DNA of 64,000 nt. It comes from Candidimonas nitroreducens (GTDB lineage Bacteria > Pseudomonadota > Gammaproteobacteria > Burkholderiales > Burkholderiaceae_B). A program made the position numbers and the translations under genes. This document shows, one piece after another, positions 1 to 11,398 of the stretch. How positions within the stretch are numbered: position 1 is the stretch's first letter; every line of letters starts with the position of its first letter. Under the pieces are notes generated by a model. The model searched no databases. It was given only the letters and a program-made list of their open reading frames with translations, and was not told where the DNA came from. The stretch spans positions 186,001-250,000 of the forward strand of contig NZ_NJIH01000007.1 of assembly GCF_002209565.1 (NCBI RefSeq), read 5' to 3'.

Positions 1-1
1 G

Positions 2-217
2 CGCGGCATGCCGGTCGAAGGCAACGAGGTGCGCATCGAGTGCCTGGGCGACCATTTCCCGGGGCCGGGCAGCCTGTTCCTGTTCGGTACGGTCATCGAC
101 GAATTCCTCGCCGGAACCACGGCGATCAACACCTTCAGCGCCCTGACGCTGGTAGACACCATCAACGGAGAAACCCTGACATGGCCCGCGAAGATCGGCC
201 GGGCTCGCCTGTTGTAG
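2..217 (+). CDS. tssF: TssF (VasA/ImpG), C-terminal end only
   Basis: This is the C-terminal 71 codons of a T6SS baseplate wedge protein; the start lies left of the window. The visible part has the family's final segment, G-x-L-x-L-F-G-T-V-I-D-E-F-L followed by N-T-F-S-A-L, ending in TAG at 215-217. TssF forms the baseplate wedge with TssG, TssE and TssK. The next gene, tssG, starts 37 bases before this stop, in a different frame, which is a usual arrangement for these two genes. Identification rests on the motif and on the neighbour. Confidence 0.85.
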   Translation, partial: RGMPVEGNEVRIECLGDHFPGPGSLFLFGTVIDEFLAGTTAINTFSALTLVDTINGETLTWPAKIGRARLL

Positions 218-1214
218 GCGGTGCAAGCACCGACACGCTGCTCAAGGACAGCGCACGCTACGCCTTTTTCCAGGCGCTGCGCCTGATCCGCCTGCATACG
301 CCCCACGGCGAACTGCGGCACAAGGTGCGCGTGCGGCCCGCGCTGACCCTGTCATTCCCCGAAAACGACATCGAGTCCATCTCGGCCGACACAAGCGGGC
401 ACTTCCGCATCACGGCCAATTTCTTCGGCCTGTACGGCGTCACCTCGCCGCTACCCACGTTCTACACCGAAGACCTGATCGAAGAACAGCTGCAGGGCGA
501 GTCGGCGATGCGCGACTTTCTCGACATCCTGCACGCCAGCCTATATCCGCTGCTGTTTCGCGCCTGGGAAAAAAACCGCCTGTGGCTGGCCATCGGCGAG
601 CGCCACGACACCGGCCGGCTGGATCAGCTGCTGGCCCTGGTGGGGCTGTCGGGCTGCCTGCAGACACACGGGGACGACGCGCGCACCCTGCTGGCCCATG
701 CGGGCAACTTCAATCAATTTCCGCGCTCGGCGCTGGGCCTGCAGGGCCTGGTTTCGGGCCTGCTGGACGGCGCTCCGGTCGATGTCGAGCCCTGCACCGC
801 CGAGCTCGTTTCCATCCCCCGGGAAGCCCGCTGCCTGCTCGGCGAGCAGGCCTGCCGCCTGGGCGAAGACGCGCTGCTGGGCCAGCAAGTGGCCGAGCGG
901 GCCGGCAGCCTGACGCTGCACATCCGGCCCCTGTCGCTGGAGCAGTTCCGCGCCCTGCTGCCCAGCTCGCCGCTGCACGAACGCCTGGCGCGCTGCATCG
1001 CCCTGTACCTGCGCACGCCGCTGCGCTGCCGCCTGGGCCTGCACATATCGCCCGAGCTGCGCGGCGGCACCCGCCTGGGCCTGGGCGTAACCGGCAGGCA
1101 CCTGGGCTGGGACACCTGGCTGCCCGACGACGCCGCGCACCAGTGGCCTCGCTACGACGAGATCTTTCTGCCCATAGACACGCATACGTCAAGATTCCAC
1201 GAAGGAGCACCGCA

Positions 1215-1218
<4 letters not shown>
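181..1218 (+). CDS. tssG: TssG (VasB/ImpH), T6SS baseplate wedge protein
   Basis: A 345-residue protein of the usual TssG length. It contributes to the T6SS baseplate wedge with TssF. The family signature near the N-terminus is visible as F-F-Q-A-L-R-L-I-R, then V-R-P-A-L-T-L-S-F-P and a G-L-Y-G-V-T-S-P-L-P-T-F-Y stretch, followed by F-L-D-I. The ATG at 181 is preferred over an in-frame ATG at 40, because the residues encoded before 181 have no family character and would lie almost wholly inside tssF. The 3' end overlaps tssH by 4 bases (ATGA), so translation is probably coupled. Confidence 0.93.
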
Positions 1219-4070
<2,852 letters not shown>

Positions 4071-4077
4071 TCGAGCC

Positions 4078-6606
4078 ATGGCAGAACACAATACCCGCTT
4101 CGACTGCGACGCCCTGCAGAAACTGCTTACACGCAAGCACACCACGACGGTCACGCACTGGCGCGGGCGCGAGGCCGTCTCGCAGCCGTACCGCTTCGAA
4201 ATCACGCTGGCGGTTCCGCATGACGAGCTGGATCCCCAGCACCCCGAGCTGCCGATCGAATTACTGCTGGATCAGGCCGCCACGCTGCGCACCAGGAAGC
4301 CCGACGGCCAGGACATGTGCTGGCATGGCGTGATTACCGAAGCCGCCCAGGCGGGCAGCGGCGAAGTGCACGACTACTACACATTCGTGCTGGAGCCGCG
4401 CCTGGCACGGTTGCGCTACTGGCAATGGTCCGACGTCTACGTGGGCAAAACCCTGAGCGAGATCATCAAGCAGATCATCAACGAGGCCGGCCTGGCCAAG
4501 GAATATTCCCCCAACAACGCCTACGACTACTGGATCAAGGCCATCGTCCCGCCCAAAACCAAAAAGGAATTCGTCTGCCAATTTGAAGAGAGCTGCCTCG
4601 ACTTCCTGATGCGCCTGCTGGAGCACTACGGCGTGTATTTCTGGTTCGAACAAGACCAGGATCAGGAGGCCATCGTCTTTGCCGACAACGTCGACCAGCA
4701 ACCGCAAAACATCATCGAGGCGGTGTACTACCCCAAGGGGGAAATCGATCCCGATGCCCGTGAAATCGCGCTGGTGCGCATGGATCGCCAGATCCGTGCG
4801 CACCCGAAGAGCGTCACCCTGCATGCCTCGCCAGTCTACGGCAACACCACGCGGAAACTCGTCCATACTGAAGACTCGCCCATGCCGGCCGACGCTGTGG
4901 GGCCCTGGCACAGCTACGAAGACCATTTCGAAATAGTGGATGCCACGAATGCGGCTCCCCAGGATACGGTCACGGCCAAGAAGCTGGCGACCTGGCGCGC
5001 GCAGGAACAGCTATGCGACAGCCTGCACATGAACGGCGAGGCCCGCACGCCCGGCCTGGCGCCGGGGCATTTCCTCGCAAGCCACCTCTACCGGCGCGGG
5101 GCCAGGGCTTCCGACTATTATGTAGTGCAGATCGAGCACGAAGGCTACAACCCGCGGCGGCACGCGTCCAGAAGCGACGAGCCTCCGTACCGCGGCCGCT
5201 TCGTTGCCGTGCCCCGCTGGCAGGATCCCGCCGAGAAGAAGACCCCCCTGCAGTACCGGCCGCCACGGGTCACGCCGGTGCCACGCATTGCGCGCATGGT
5301 CAACGGTTTCGTGGACATCGGCGATGAAAAAAAGCCCATGCGCTACGCCCAGATGGATGAGCTGGGGCGCTACAAGGTGCGATTCTGCTTCCCGCGCAAG
5401 CTCTACACGGGCACCAACAACTCGGCGTGGCTGCGCATGGCCACACCGTATGCGGGCGGGGCTTCCAGCACCGACCTGAAGCTGAAGCCCGCCGGCCAGC
5501 ATTTCCCGTTGCGCGAAGGCACCGAGGTGCTGATCTCGTTCATCAACGGCGATCCCGACCGCCCCGTGATCGTGGCCGCCCTGCCCAATAGCGAGGCCCC
5601 CAGCGTCGTCACGTCGAAAAACGCCTCCGAGCATCTGTTGCAGACGCCGTCCGGCAATGTCCTGGCGCTGCGCGACAACCTCCTCCGCCCCCCCGCCGCG
5701 AACCCGGAAAGCAAGTCGACCCTCCCTTTCAATAAGGATGTTCCGCAACTCGACGCCAGCAACCCTTCGATCCGCCTGTACTCGCCCACCGCCAATTCGT
5801 ACCTCACCTTGGGCGCGACGAAAAAGGAGGAGAACAACGGTTTCGAACTCAAGACCGATGGACGCGGCGAGATCGTTGCCCAAGGCAGCATGCTGGTCGA
5901 AGTGCCCGGGCACCTGCGCTTAGCCGCCGGCGGAGGATCCCTTCTGAACAATTTTCTGAGTTCCAGGGTTCAGGGCATGCCGCCGGGAATGTCCCTGGCC
6001 ACCAGCGGCGGCATGGTCATGGAACACTTCCTGGGCGCGAAGTTCGAATTCGTAGAGGCAATCAAGTTCTCGCATTTCTTCGGCGCGAAGGTCGACCTGT
6101 CGGAGGCGCTTTCCTTCACCTCCAATATCGCCGCCGGCTTCAAGTTCGAGGCGACCAAAATCAAGGTGCTGGGAAACAGCAAAGAAGTTGCCTACAAGGA
6201 TCACACCATGCTGTTCGGCAAGGCAACATATGAGGGAACGTCCTGGGATCTCTCCTGCGTCAACCGGAGCGAGTTGCTGACGACATCGAAAACGAAAGCT
6301 CTCGGCAGCATCAGCGTGGACTCAGATAGCAAAGTCTCGCTGCAAGGCGGCACCAGCAATATGGAACTGACCCTGGGCCGGGCAACGCTGTCCGGTGACC
6401 AAACTTCGGTCAAAGCAACAACCGACACAAAAGTCACGGGCAATGTCAGTGCCACGCTTTCATCCGGACGCTCGAAAGTCGAAGCTTCGGCAATCGACGG
6501 CGTGTGGATTGACAGCCCGGTGGAGATCGACATCACTTCCCGAGTAGACATTAGCATCGACGCCCCGCAGGTCTATATAAAGGGCAAACGCGTAAATATC
6601 GCCTGA
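4078..6606 (+). CDS. vgrG: TssI/VgrG spike protein with extended C-terminus
   Basis: An 842-residue T6SS spike protein. Residues 1 to about 380 match the gp27-like part (H-W-R-G-R-E-A-V-S-Q-P-Y-R-F, then E-S-C-L-D-F-L-M-R-L-L-E-H-Y-G-V-Y-F-W-F). The gp5 OB-fold lies at about 395-490 (A-Q-M-D-E-L-G-R-Y-K-V-R-F, then F-I-N-G-D-P-D-R-P-V-I-V). The C-terminal part from about 520 is beta-rich, with a 15-residue internal repeat near 648-678 (H-F-L-G-A-K-F-E-F and H-F-F-G-A-K-V-D-L) and a Ser/Thr-rich needle ending in V-Y-I-K-G-K-R-V-N-I. I see no enzymatic domain. It starts 7 bases after tssH behind GAGGGG. The DUF2169 gene follows after 8 bases, so this VgrG probably carries the cargo handled by that module. 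Confidence 0.95.
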   Translation: MAEHNTRFDCDALQKLLTRKHTTTVTHWRGREAVSQPYRFEITLAVPHDELDPQHPELPIELLLDQAATLRTRKPDGQDMCWHGVITEAAQAGSGEVHDYYTFVLEPRLARLRYWQWSDVYVGKTLSEIIKQIINEAGLAKEYSPNNAYDYWIKAIVPPKTKKEFVCQFEESCLDFLMRLLEHYGVYFWFEQDQDQEAIVFADNVDQQPQNIIEAVYYPKGEIDPDAREIALVRMDRQIRAHPKSVTLHASPVYGNTTRKLVHTEDSPMPADAVGPWHSYEDHFEIVDATNAAPQDTVTAKKLATWRAQEQLCDSLHMNGEARTPGLAPGHFLASHLYRRGARASDYYVVQIEHEGYNPRRHASRSDEPPYRGRFVAVPRWQDPAEKKTPLQYRPPRVTPVPRIARMVNGFVDIGDEKKPMRYAQMDELGRYKVRFCFPRKLYTGTNNSAWLRMATPYAGGASSTDLKLKPAGQHFPLREGTEVLISFINGDPDRPVIVAALPNSEAPSVVTSKNASEHLLQTPSGNVLALRDNLLRPPAANPESKSTLPFNKDVPQLDASNPSIRLYSPTANSYLTLGATKKEENNGFELKTDGRGEIVAQGSMLVEVPGHLRLAAGGGSLLNNFLSSRVQGMPPGMSLATSGGMVMEHFLGAKFEFVEAIKFSHFFGAKVDLSEALSFTSNIAAGFKFEATKIKVLGNSKEVAYKDHTMLFGKATYEGTSWDLSCVNRSELLTTSKTKALGSISVDSDSKVSLQGGTSNMELTLGRATLSGDQTSVKATTDTKVTGNVSATLSSGRSKVEASAIDGVWIDSPVEIDITSRVDISIDAPQVYIKGKRVNIA

Positions 6607-6614
6607 CCATCACC

Positions 6615-9194
6615 ATGCACATACTCAAACCCGACGACGTGCTGCTGACCAAGGGCTACCAGTCCCGCGGGGGCCAGGCCTCGCTGACGCTTACCGTCGG
6701 CTATGTCTGCGAAGCGGACGGAACGTTCGTCGCCGAGCAAGACGCGCTGGCCTGGCTGCTGCCGCAATTCCCCGACGAGCCCTTCGACACGGGGCTGAAA
6801 CGCCTCCGCGGCACCTACGCGGTGGCGGGCAGCGCCTGCGCGCCCGGCGGAGCGGCGGTCGCGGGTCTGACGGTCAGCGTACGGGTCGGGCCGCTGCAAA
6901 AGCAAGTGCTGGTACAGGGCGAGCGCCGCTGGAGCCGCAACGCGCTGGGATGGCAGCCTACGCCGGCGCAGCCTTTCGCCACCATGCCCATAGACTTGGA
7001 GCACGCCTACGGGGCGCGAGGCTGGGCATCCAACCCCTACGGGCGCGGGCATCTGGGCGACGGCACCAAGCCCGAAGGCTTGCCGCTGCCCAATGTCGAA
7101 GACCCGCACGCGCCCATGCTGTCGCCCACCGACGTGCCGCCGGTGGCGACGCTGGGGCCGCTGCCGCAGTACAGCCCCGAACGCACCCGCTGGCTGGGCG
7201 CTTTCGACGGCGCCTGGCAAGGCCGGCGCGCACCCTGGCTGCCCGACGACACCGACCCGCGCTGGTTCGACTGCGTACCGCAGGATCAATGCACGGAAAG
7301 CTACTGGCGCGGCGACGAGCCCTGGTTCGTCGCCAATATGCACCCGGATCGCCCCGAGCAGTCGGGCCACCTGCCGGGGTTGCGCCCGCGCCTGCTGGTG
7401 CGCACCTGGTCCGAGCCCGAGAACCGCCGCGAACTGCCGCTGGATCTGGACACGGTCTGGCTGTTTCCCAACCAGTCGCGCGTCGCGGTGCTGTACCGGG
7501 CGGAAATGGCGGTGCGCTTCGAAGATGCCAGCGACGTCCTCGGCGCGGCGATATTCACCGAACACCTCGCCGATCCGCCGCGCGATGCCGCCTATTACGC
7601 CGAGGCCTGGCGCCGCGGCCTGGAACGGCCCGCCAGGCCGGCCGAGCCGGCCGCCGCACCGGACGAAGCCGCCGCCACGGCCCGGGCGGCCGCCCAGGCC
7701 CAGGCCATCGATGCGCAGCGCGCCAAGATTCTTGCAAGCTTCAACGCTGCACAGAAAGCCATCCTGGATGAAGCCGCGCCGACACTGCAGGCCGTGGGCC
7801 AGGAAAGCCGGCTGCGCGCCGCCTTCCCTCCGCTTGCGGCGCTGCCGGCGGCGGCACCGGCCGCCAGCGCCGCCGCTCCCGCCAGCGCGGCCGCCATCCG
7901 CCAGAAAATCGATGCGGCCTTCAAGGCCATGGAAGCCTCGATGCAGAAAGAGCTGGCGCCCGCCGGCATCGATTTGAACGCGATGCGCGCCAGGGTCAAG
8001 CCGCAAGCCGAGCCAGAGATCGACCCGCTGGCCATATTGCAGGCCCTGCCCATCGACCCCGCCAAGAAGGCCGTGCACGTCGAGCGGCTCAAGGCGCTCA
8101 TGGCCGACATGGACAAGGTGAAACAGGAAGTCGAAGCCTTGCAGTCCAAGGCAAAGGCAATAGATGCCGCCGCCGGCCAGGCGCCCGGCACAAGCGTCCG
8201 GCCCGCGCTGACGCGCGAGGAGCTGGTGGCGCGCCATCAGGCGAAGCTGTCCGCCGCCGGCGTCGAACTCGCCGGCCTGGCCCTTTGCGGGCTAGACTTG
8301 AGCGGCATCGACCTGTCGGGGGCCTATATACACGATTGCGACCTGCGCAAGACCGTGCTGGCCCGGGCCGTGCTGAACGATGCGCAAATCGAGAACTGCG
8401 AGCTGGACACGGCCAATCTGGAACAGAGCCGCCTGGCGCGGGCGCAACTGACGGGCTGCCGCATGGCCGGCGCACGGCTGGCGGGCGCCCAGGCGGCGCA
8501 GGCGCGCCTGGAAAAATGCGATCTGAGCGGCGCCACGCTGGCCGGCGGCCAGTGGCCTGGTACCAGCGCGCAGGACTGCGGCTTCGAGGGCGCTGATCTC
8601 ACCGGGCTGCAGGCTCCCCAGGCGGCCTTCGATGCCTGCCGCATGGCGCGTGCCGACGCCACAGGGGCCGTGCTGGACTGGGCCTATTTCGACCGCTGCA
8701 CCCTGGAGGCCGCACGCTTCGACCAGGCCTCGCTGGGCAGCGCCAGCCTGTCCGCCTGCCGCGCGGCGGGCGCCAGCTTCACCAAGGGCCGTCTGCAGAA
8801 CCTGCGCACCATGGACGATACCGTGCTGCAGGGCGCGCACTTCGACGGCGCCGACATGAGCCGCGCCAGCCTGCAGAACACCGGGCTGCAGCAGTGCTCG
8901 CTGCGCGAAACCCGCCTGGATCATGCCCTGGTGCTGGAATGCGACCTGAGCAGCAGCGACGCCTGGCACATGGTGGCGCGGCGCGCCAGCTTCACCGGCA
9001 GCCGCATCGCCGGCGCCACCTGGCGCGGCGCCAACCTGATGCAGGCCGGCTTCGACCGCGCCACACTGGAAAACCTGGATCTCAGCGGCAGCAACCTGCA
9101 CGCCGCCTCGACGCGCACGGCCACGGCGCAAGGCATCATACTGGACAAGGCGCTGCTGACCCGCTGCCGCCTGATCGAGGAGCACGGGGCATGA
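6615..9194 (+). CDS. DUF2169 T6SS adaptor fused to a pentapeptide-repeat domain
   Basis: An 859-residue protein of three parts. Residues 1 to about 330 look like DUF2169, beginning M-H-I-L-K-P and containing H-P-D-R-P-E-Q-S-G-H-L-P-G-L-R-P-R and W-L-F-P-N-Q. About 340-540 is an Ala-rich helical linker with coiled-coil character (V-K-Q-E-V-E-A-L-Q-S-K). About 550-855 is a run of pentapeptide repeats (A-(D/N)-L-x-x), predicted to fold as a right-handed quadrilateral beta-helix. DUF2169 proteins occur beside vgrG genes; one is required for export of the Agrobacterium effector Tde2, so an adaptor or chaperone role is inferred. No strong ribosome binding site precedes the start, so coupling to vgrG is likely. 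The stop overlaps the next mini-ORF by 4 bases. Confidence 0.85.
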   Translation: MHILKPDDVLLTKGYQSRGGQASLTLTVGYVCEADGTFVAEQDALAWLLPQFPDEPFDTGLKRLRGTYAVAGSACAPGGAAVAGLTVSVRVGPLQKQVLVQGERRWSRNALGWQPTPAQPFATMPIDLEHAYGARGWASNPYGRGHLGDGTKPEGLPLPNVEDPHAPMLSPTDVPPVATLGPLPQYSPERTRWLGAFDGAWQGRRAPWLPDDTDPRWFDCVPQDQCTESYWRGDEPWFVANMHPDRPEQSGHLPGLRPRLLVRTWSEPENRRELPLDLDTVWLFPNQSRVAVLYRAEMAVRFEDASDVLGAAIFTEHLADPPRDAAYYAEAWRRGLERPARPAEPAAAPDEAAATARAAAQAQAIDAQRAKILASFNAAQKAILDEAAPTLQAVGQESRLRAAFPPLAALPAAAPAASAAAPASAAAIRQKIDAAFKAMEASMQKELAPAGIDLNAMRARVKPQAEPEIDPLAILQALPIDPAKKAVHVERLKALMADMDKVKQEVEALQSKAKAIDAAAGQAPGTSVRPALTREELVARHQAKLSAAGVELAGLALCGLDLSGIDLSGAYIHDCDLRKTVLARAVLNDAQIENCELDTANLEQSRLARAQLTGCRMAGARLAGAQAAQARLEKCDLSGATLAGGQWPGTSAQDCGFEGADLTGLQAPQAAFDACRMARADATGAVLDWAYFDRCTLEAARFDQASLGSASLSACRAAGASFTKGRLQNLRTMDDTVLQGAHFDGADMSRASLQNTGLQQCSLRETRLDHALVLECDLSSSDAWHMVARRASFTGSRIAGATWRGANLMQAGFDRATLENLDLSGSNLHAASTRTATAQGIILDKALLTRCRLIEEHGA

Positions 9195-9277
9195 AAGCAC
9201 ATCCGTCCGGCCGCCTGAAGTACGCGCTCCCCCCTTCGATGAAACTGCCGCGCGGCGACAAGAAGGCGCGCCCATGA
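9191..9277 (+). CDS. 28-residue mini-ORF coupled at both ends
   Basis: A small ORF encoding a basic, proline-containing 28-residue peptide (M-K-A-H-P-S-G-R-L-K-Y-A-L-P-P-S, then M-K-L-P-R-G-D-K-K-A-R-P). Its ATG overlaps the stop of the DUF2169-pentapeptide gene in an ATGA, and its own TGA overlaps the ATG of the next pentapeptide gene in another ATGA. It therefore exactly bridges two genes. This could be a real translated peptide, a coupling device that carries ribosomes between the flanking genes, or a shrunken remnant of an ancestral gene. I recognise no family. It is too short for ordinary gene callers. Confidence 0.45.
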   Translation: MKAHPSGRLKYALPPSMKLPRGDKKARP

Positions 9278-10215
9278 CCGTACTCACCGTCGATATGCTG
9301 CGCCAGGCGCACGAACAAGGCCAAGCCCTGCAGGGCACGCTGGCCGGCGGCGACTATCGCGGCGCCGACCTTGCCGGGTACCGTTTCGAACGGCTCGACG
9401 CGCGCGGCGCACGCTTCGACGGCGCCAATCTGTCGCAAACCTCCTGGCACGGCTGCAGGCTGGATGCCGCCCACTACGAGGCGTGCGTGCTGGATCAGGC
9501 GAACTTCGAGGCCTGCCTGGGCAGTGCCGTCTCGTTCGCAGCGGCACGGCTGGCCTATGCCACGTTCCAGGACTGCCAATGGCGCGACGCCGTCTTCGAC
9601 AAGGCCGACCTGACCCGCCTTGCTGCCAGCAACAGCGGCTTTGCCGGCTGCCGGCTCAACAGCGCCGTCCTCAAAGAAGCTCAACTCGATCAGTGCGACC
9701 TGAGCGGCCTGGATCTGCACGGCGTGGCTTGGGAAAAAGTACTGCTGACCGGCTGCATACTGAACCAGGCGAATCTTGCCGGGGCGGCCCTGACGCTGTG
9801 TACGTTCAGCCATACGCAGGCGCGCGGCATCGACTTCAGCGGCGCGCGCGCACCCAGCACACTGTTCCGCCATAGCGTACTGGAAAGCGCCCGCTTCCAG
9901 AATGCCGACCTGCAAGGCGCCGCCTTCGACGCGGCCCGGCTGGATCACGCCGACTTCTCGCAGGCCAAGCTGAACATGTCGAGCTTCGTCGAAGCCCAGT
10001 CCGTGGCGCTGAATTTCTCGCGTGCGCAACTGGTGGACGCGGATCTCAGTCACCTCAGCGCGGCGCACGCCGACTTTTCCGGCGCCGATCTGACCGGCGC
10101 CCGCCTGCACGCCGTCGAGCTGCCGGATGCCCTGTGGCGCGACGCCATTCTGACCAATACCCGCAACACCGATCCCGTCTTGCACGAGGCCGAGTTGTGG
10201 CGACCTCCTATTTGA
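9274..10215 (+). CDS. Pentapeptide-repeat protein of the T6SS loading module
   Basis: A 313-residue protein made almost wholly of pentapeptide repeats (for example A-D-L-A-G, A-N-L-S-Q, A-D-L-T-R, A-N-L-A-G, A-D-L-Q-G, A-D-L-T-G) after a short N-terminal segment. It is predicted to form a square beta-helix. No signal peptide or membrane segment is visible. Pentapeptide proteins accompany DUF2169, DUF3540 and DUF4150 genes in many T6SS loci; their exact job is unsettled. It starts at an ATG overlapping the mini-ORF and ends 5 bases before the DUF3540 gene. It resembles the C-terminal half of the upstream DUF2169 fusion, so duplication and fission of one domain is plausible. Confidence 0.88.
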   Translation: MTVLTVDMLRQAHEQGQALQGTLAGGDYRGADLAGYRFERLDARGARFDGANLSQTSWHGCRLDAAHYEACVLDQANFEACLGSAVSFAAARLAYATFQDCQWRDAVFDKADLTRLAASNSGFAGCRLNSAVLKEAQLDQCDLSGLDLHGVAWEKVLLTGCILNQANLAGAALTLCTFSHTQARGIDFSGARAPSTLFRHSVLESARFQNADLQGAAFDAARLDHADFSQAKLNMSSFVEAQSVALNFSRAQLVDADLSHLSAAHADFSGADLTGARLHAVELPDALWRDAILTNTRNTDPVLHEAELWRPPI

Positions 10216-10220
10216 ATATC

Positions 10221-10949
10221 ATGACGAACTCCGCGATGTCCACTGTCCTGTCCACGAACACCACCGACCGCGCCGCCGCTTACGACGACTCCGCGCGCCG
10301 CATCCCCGCGGCCGGCACGCAGCCGGCCGGCCCGGCACTGCGCCACGTACGGCTGACCGTGCGCGACGGTACGCGCTACGGCGTCGGCAGCGGCGCCGAG
10401 CGGGCCTGGCTGACGACGGCGGCGGGCTGCCTGCTGCAGCCGGCCGTGGGCGACCTGGTGCTGGCCTCTATAGAAGAAGGCCGAGGCTACATCCTGACGG
10501 TGCTGGAGCGCGCCAAACCGGACGATGCCGCCGAAATCTCGCTGCCCGGCGATCTGCATCTGCACCTGCCCGCCGGCCATCTGGAAGTCACTGCGGCGCA
10601 AGGCGCAAGGCTGGATGCCGGCCCGCGGCTGGAGACCCGCGCCGCGCAATGGCAGGGCGATTTCGACGGCGCCCGCCTGCAGTGCCGCGCGCTGCTGCTG
10701 TCCGGGCACGCGCTGCAGGCCCACTGGCACAGCCGCACCGAAGCCTGCAGCGGCACCTGGTTCGTGGCGGCGCAACGCGGCGAAACCCATCTGGGCAGCG
10801 GCCTGCGCCGCGTCGCCGGTCACGACGAAATCACCGCCCAGTCGCTGCGGCAACTGGTCGAACGCGATTGGCGCCTGCAGGCTGCCAGCGCCGACCTGCA
10901 AGCCCAGCGCCGCGTCGCGCTGCGCAGCGACTCCGTCCAATTGGGCTGA
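10221..10949 (+). CDS. DUF3540 T6SS-associated protein
   Basis: A 242-residue protein. The central part (V-R-L-T-V-R-D-G-T-R-Y-G-V, then A-A-G-C-L-L-Q-P-A-V-G-D-L-V-L-A) matches the pattern I know for DUF3540, an OB-like fold encoded in vgrG/DUF2169/DUF4150 clusters. The C-terminal half is a beta-rich stretch of short strands reminiscent of VgrG needle segments, ending in a helix. The frame is open upstream to 10134, inside the preceding gene, but the ATG at 10221 (or 10236) is the likelier start because it follows the pentapeptide stop by 5 bases. The molecular role is unknown; a cargo-loading or spike-associated function is inferred from neighbours. Confidence 0.75.
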   Translation: MTNSAMSTVLSTNTTDRAAAYDDSARRIPAAGTQPAGPALRHVRLTVRDGTRYGVGSGAERAWLTTAAGCLLQPAVGDLVLASIEEGRGYILTVLERAKPDDAAEISLPGDLHLHLPAGHLEVTAAQGARLDAGPRLETRAAQWQGDFDGARLQCRALLLSGHALQAHWHSRTEACSGTWFVAAQRGETHLGSGLRRVAGHDEITAQSLRQLVERDWRLQAASADLQAQRRVALRSDSVQLG

Positions 10950-10976
10950 GCCGGCCATGAAACAAGGAGACCGCAC

Positions 10977-11375
10977 ATGATGATGTTGAACACCGCTATG
11001 GGCGTGGCGACAGCCTCGGTTCCCGACGTCTGCCAGACGCCGGCCGGCCCCAGCCTTGTGCCAATACCCTATCCCAATATCGGCCAGACCACCCTGGCCA
11101 CGGGCATGGTGACGAATGTACTGCTGGGTGCCATGCCGGCCCTGAACCTGGGCTCCAAGATTCCCCTGTCCAACGGCGACCAGGCCGGCGTCGGCATGGG
11201 CGTGACCAGCGGACAGATCATGGGCGAGATCGCCTTCACCTCGGGCAGCATGATGGTCATGGTGGGCGGCAAACCGGCGGTGCGCATGGGCGACCCGACC
11301 ACGCAAAATGCCCGCAATACCATGGGCATGGCCATGTCCCCGGGACAGCAGATCATCGTCGACGCAAACGGATGA
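10977..11375 (+). CDS. DUF4150 (PAAR-like) spike-tip protein
   Basis: A 132-residue protein with the DUF4150/PAAR-like pattern: N-terminal V-P-D-V-C-Q-T-P, then P-I-P-Y-P-N-I-G-Q, a central S-x-G-D-Q-A-G-V-G-x-G-V, and a Gly/Met-rich second half with G-G-K-P-A-V-R-M-G-D-P-T-T. PAAR proteins sharpen the VgrG trimer and often carry toxins. This one stops right after the core domain, so it is a bare tip with no effector extension. A good ribosome binding site (AAGGAG) precedes the ATG. The next gene is tssJ, so no toxin or immunity gene lies downstream in the module. Confidence 0.85.
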   Translation: MMMLNTAMGVATASVPDVCQTPAGPSLVPIPYPNIGQTTLATGMVTNVLLGAMPALNLGSKIPLSNGDQAGVGMGVTSGQIMGEIAFTSGSMMVMVGGKPAVRMGDPTTQNARNTMGMAMSPGQQIIVDANG

Positions 11376-11398
11376 AAAATCGATGAAGGAACCGTGCC

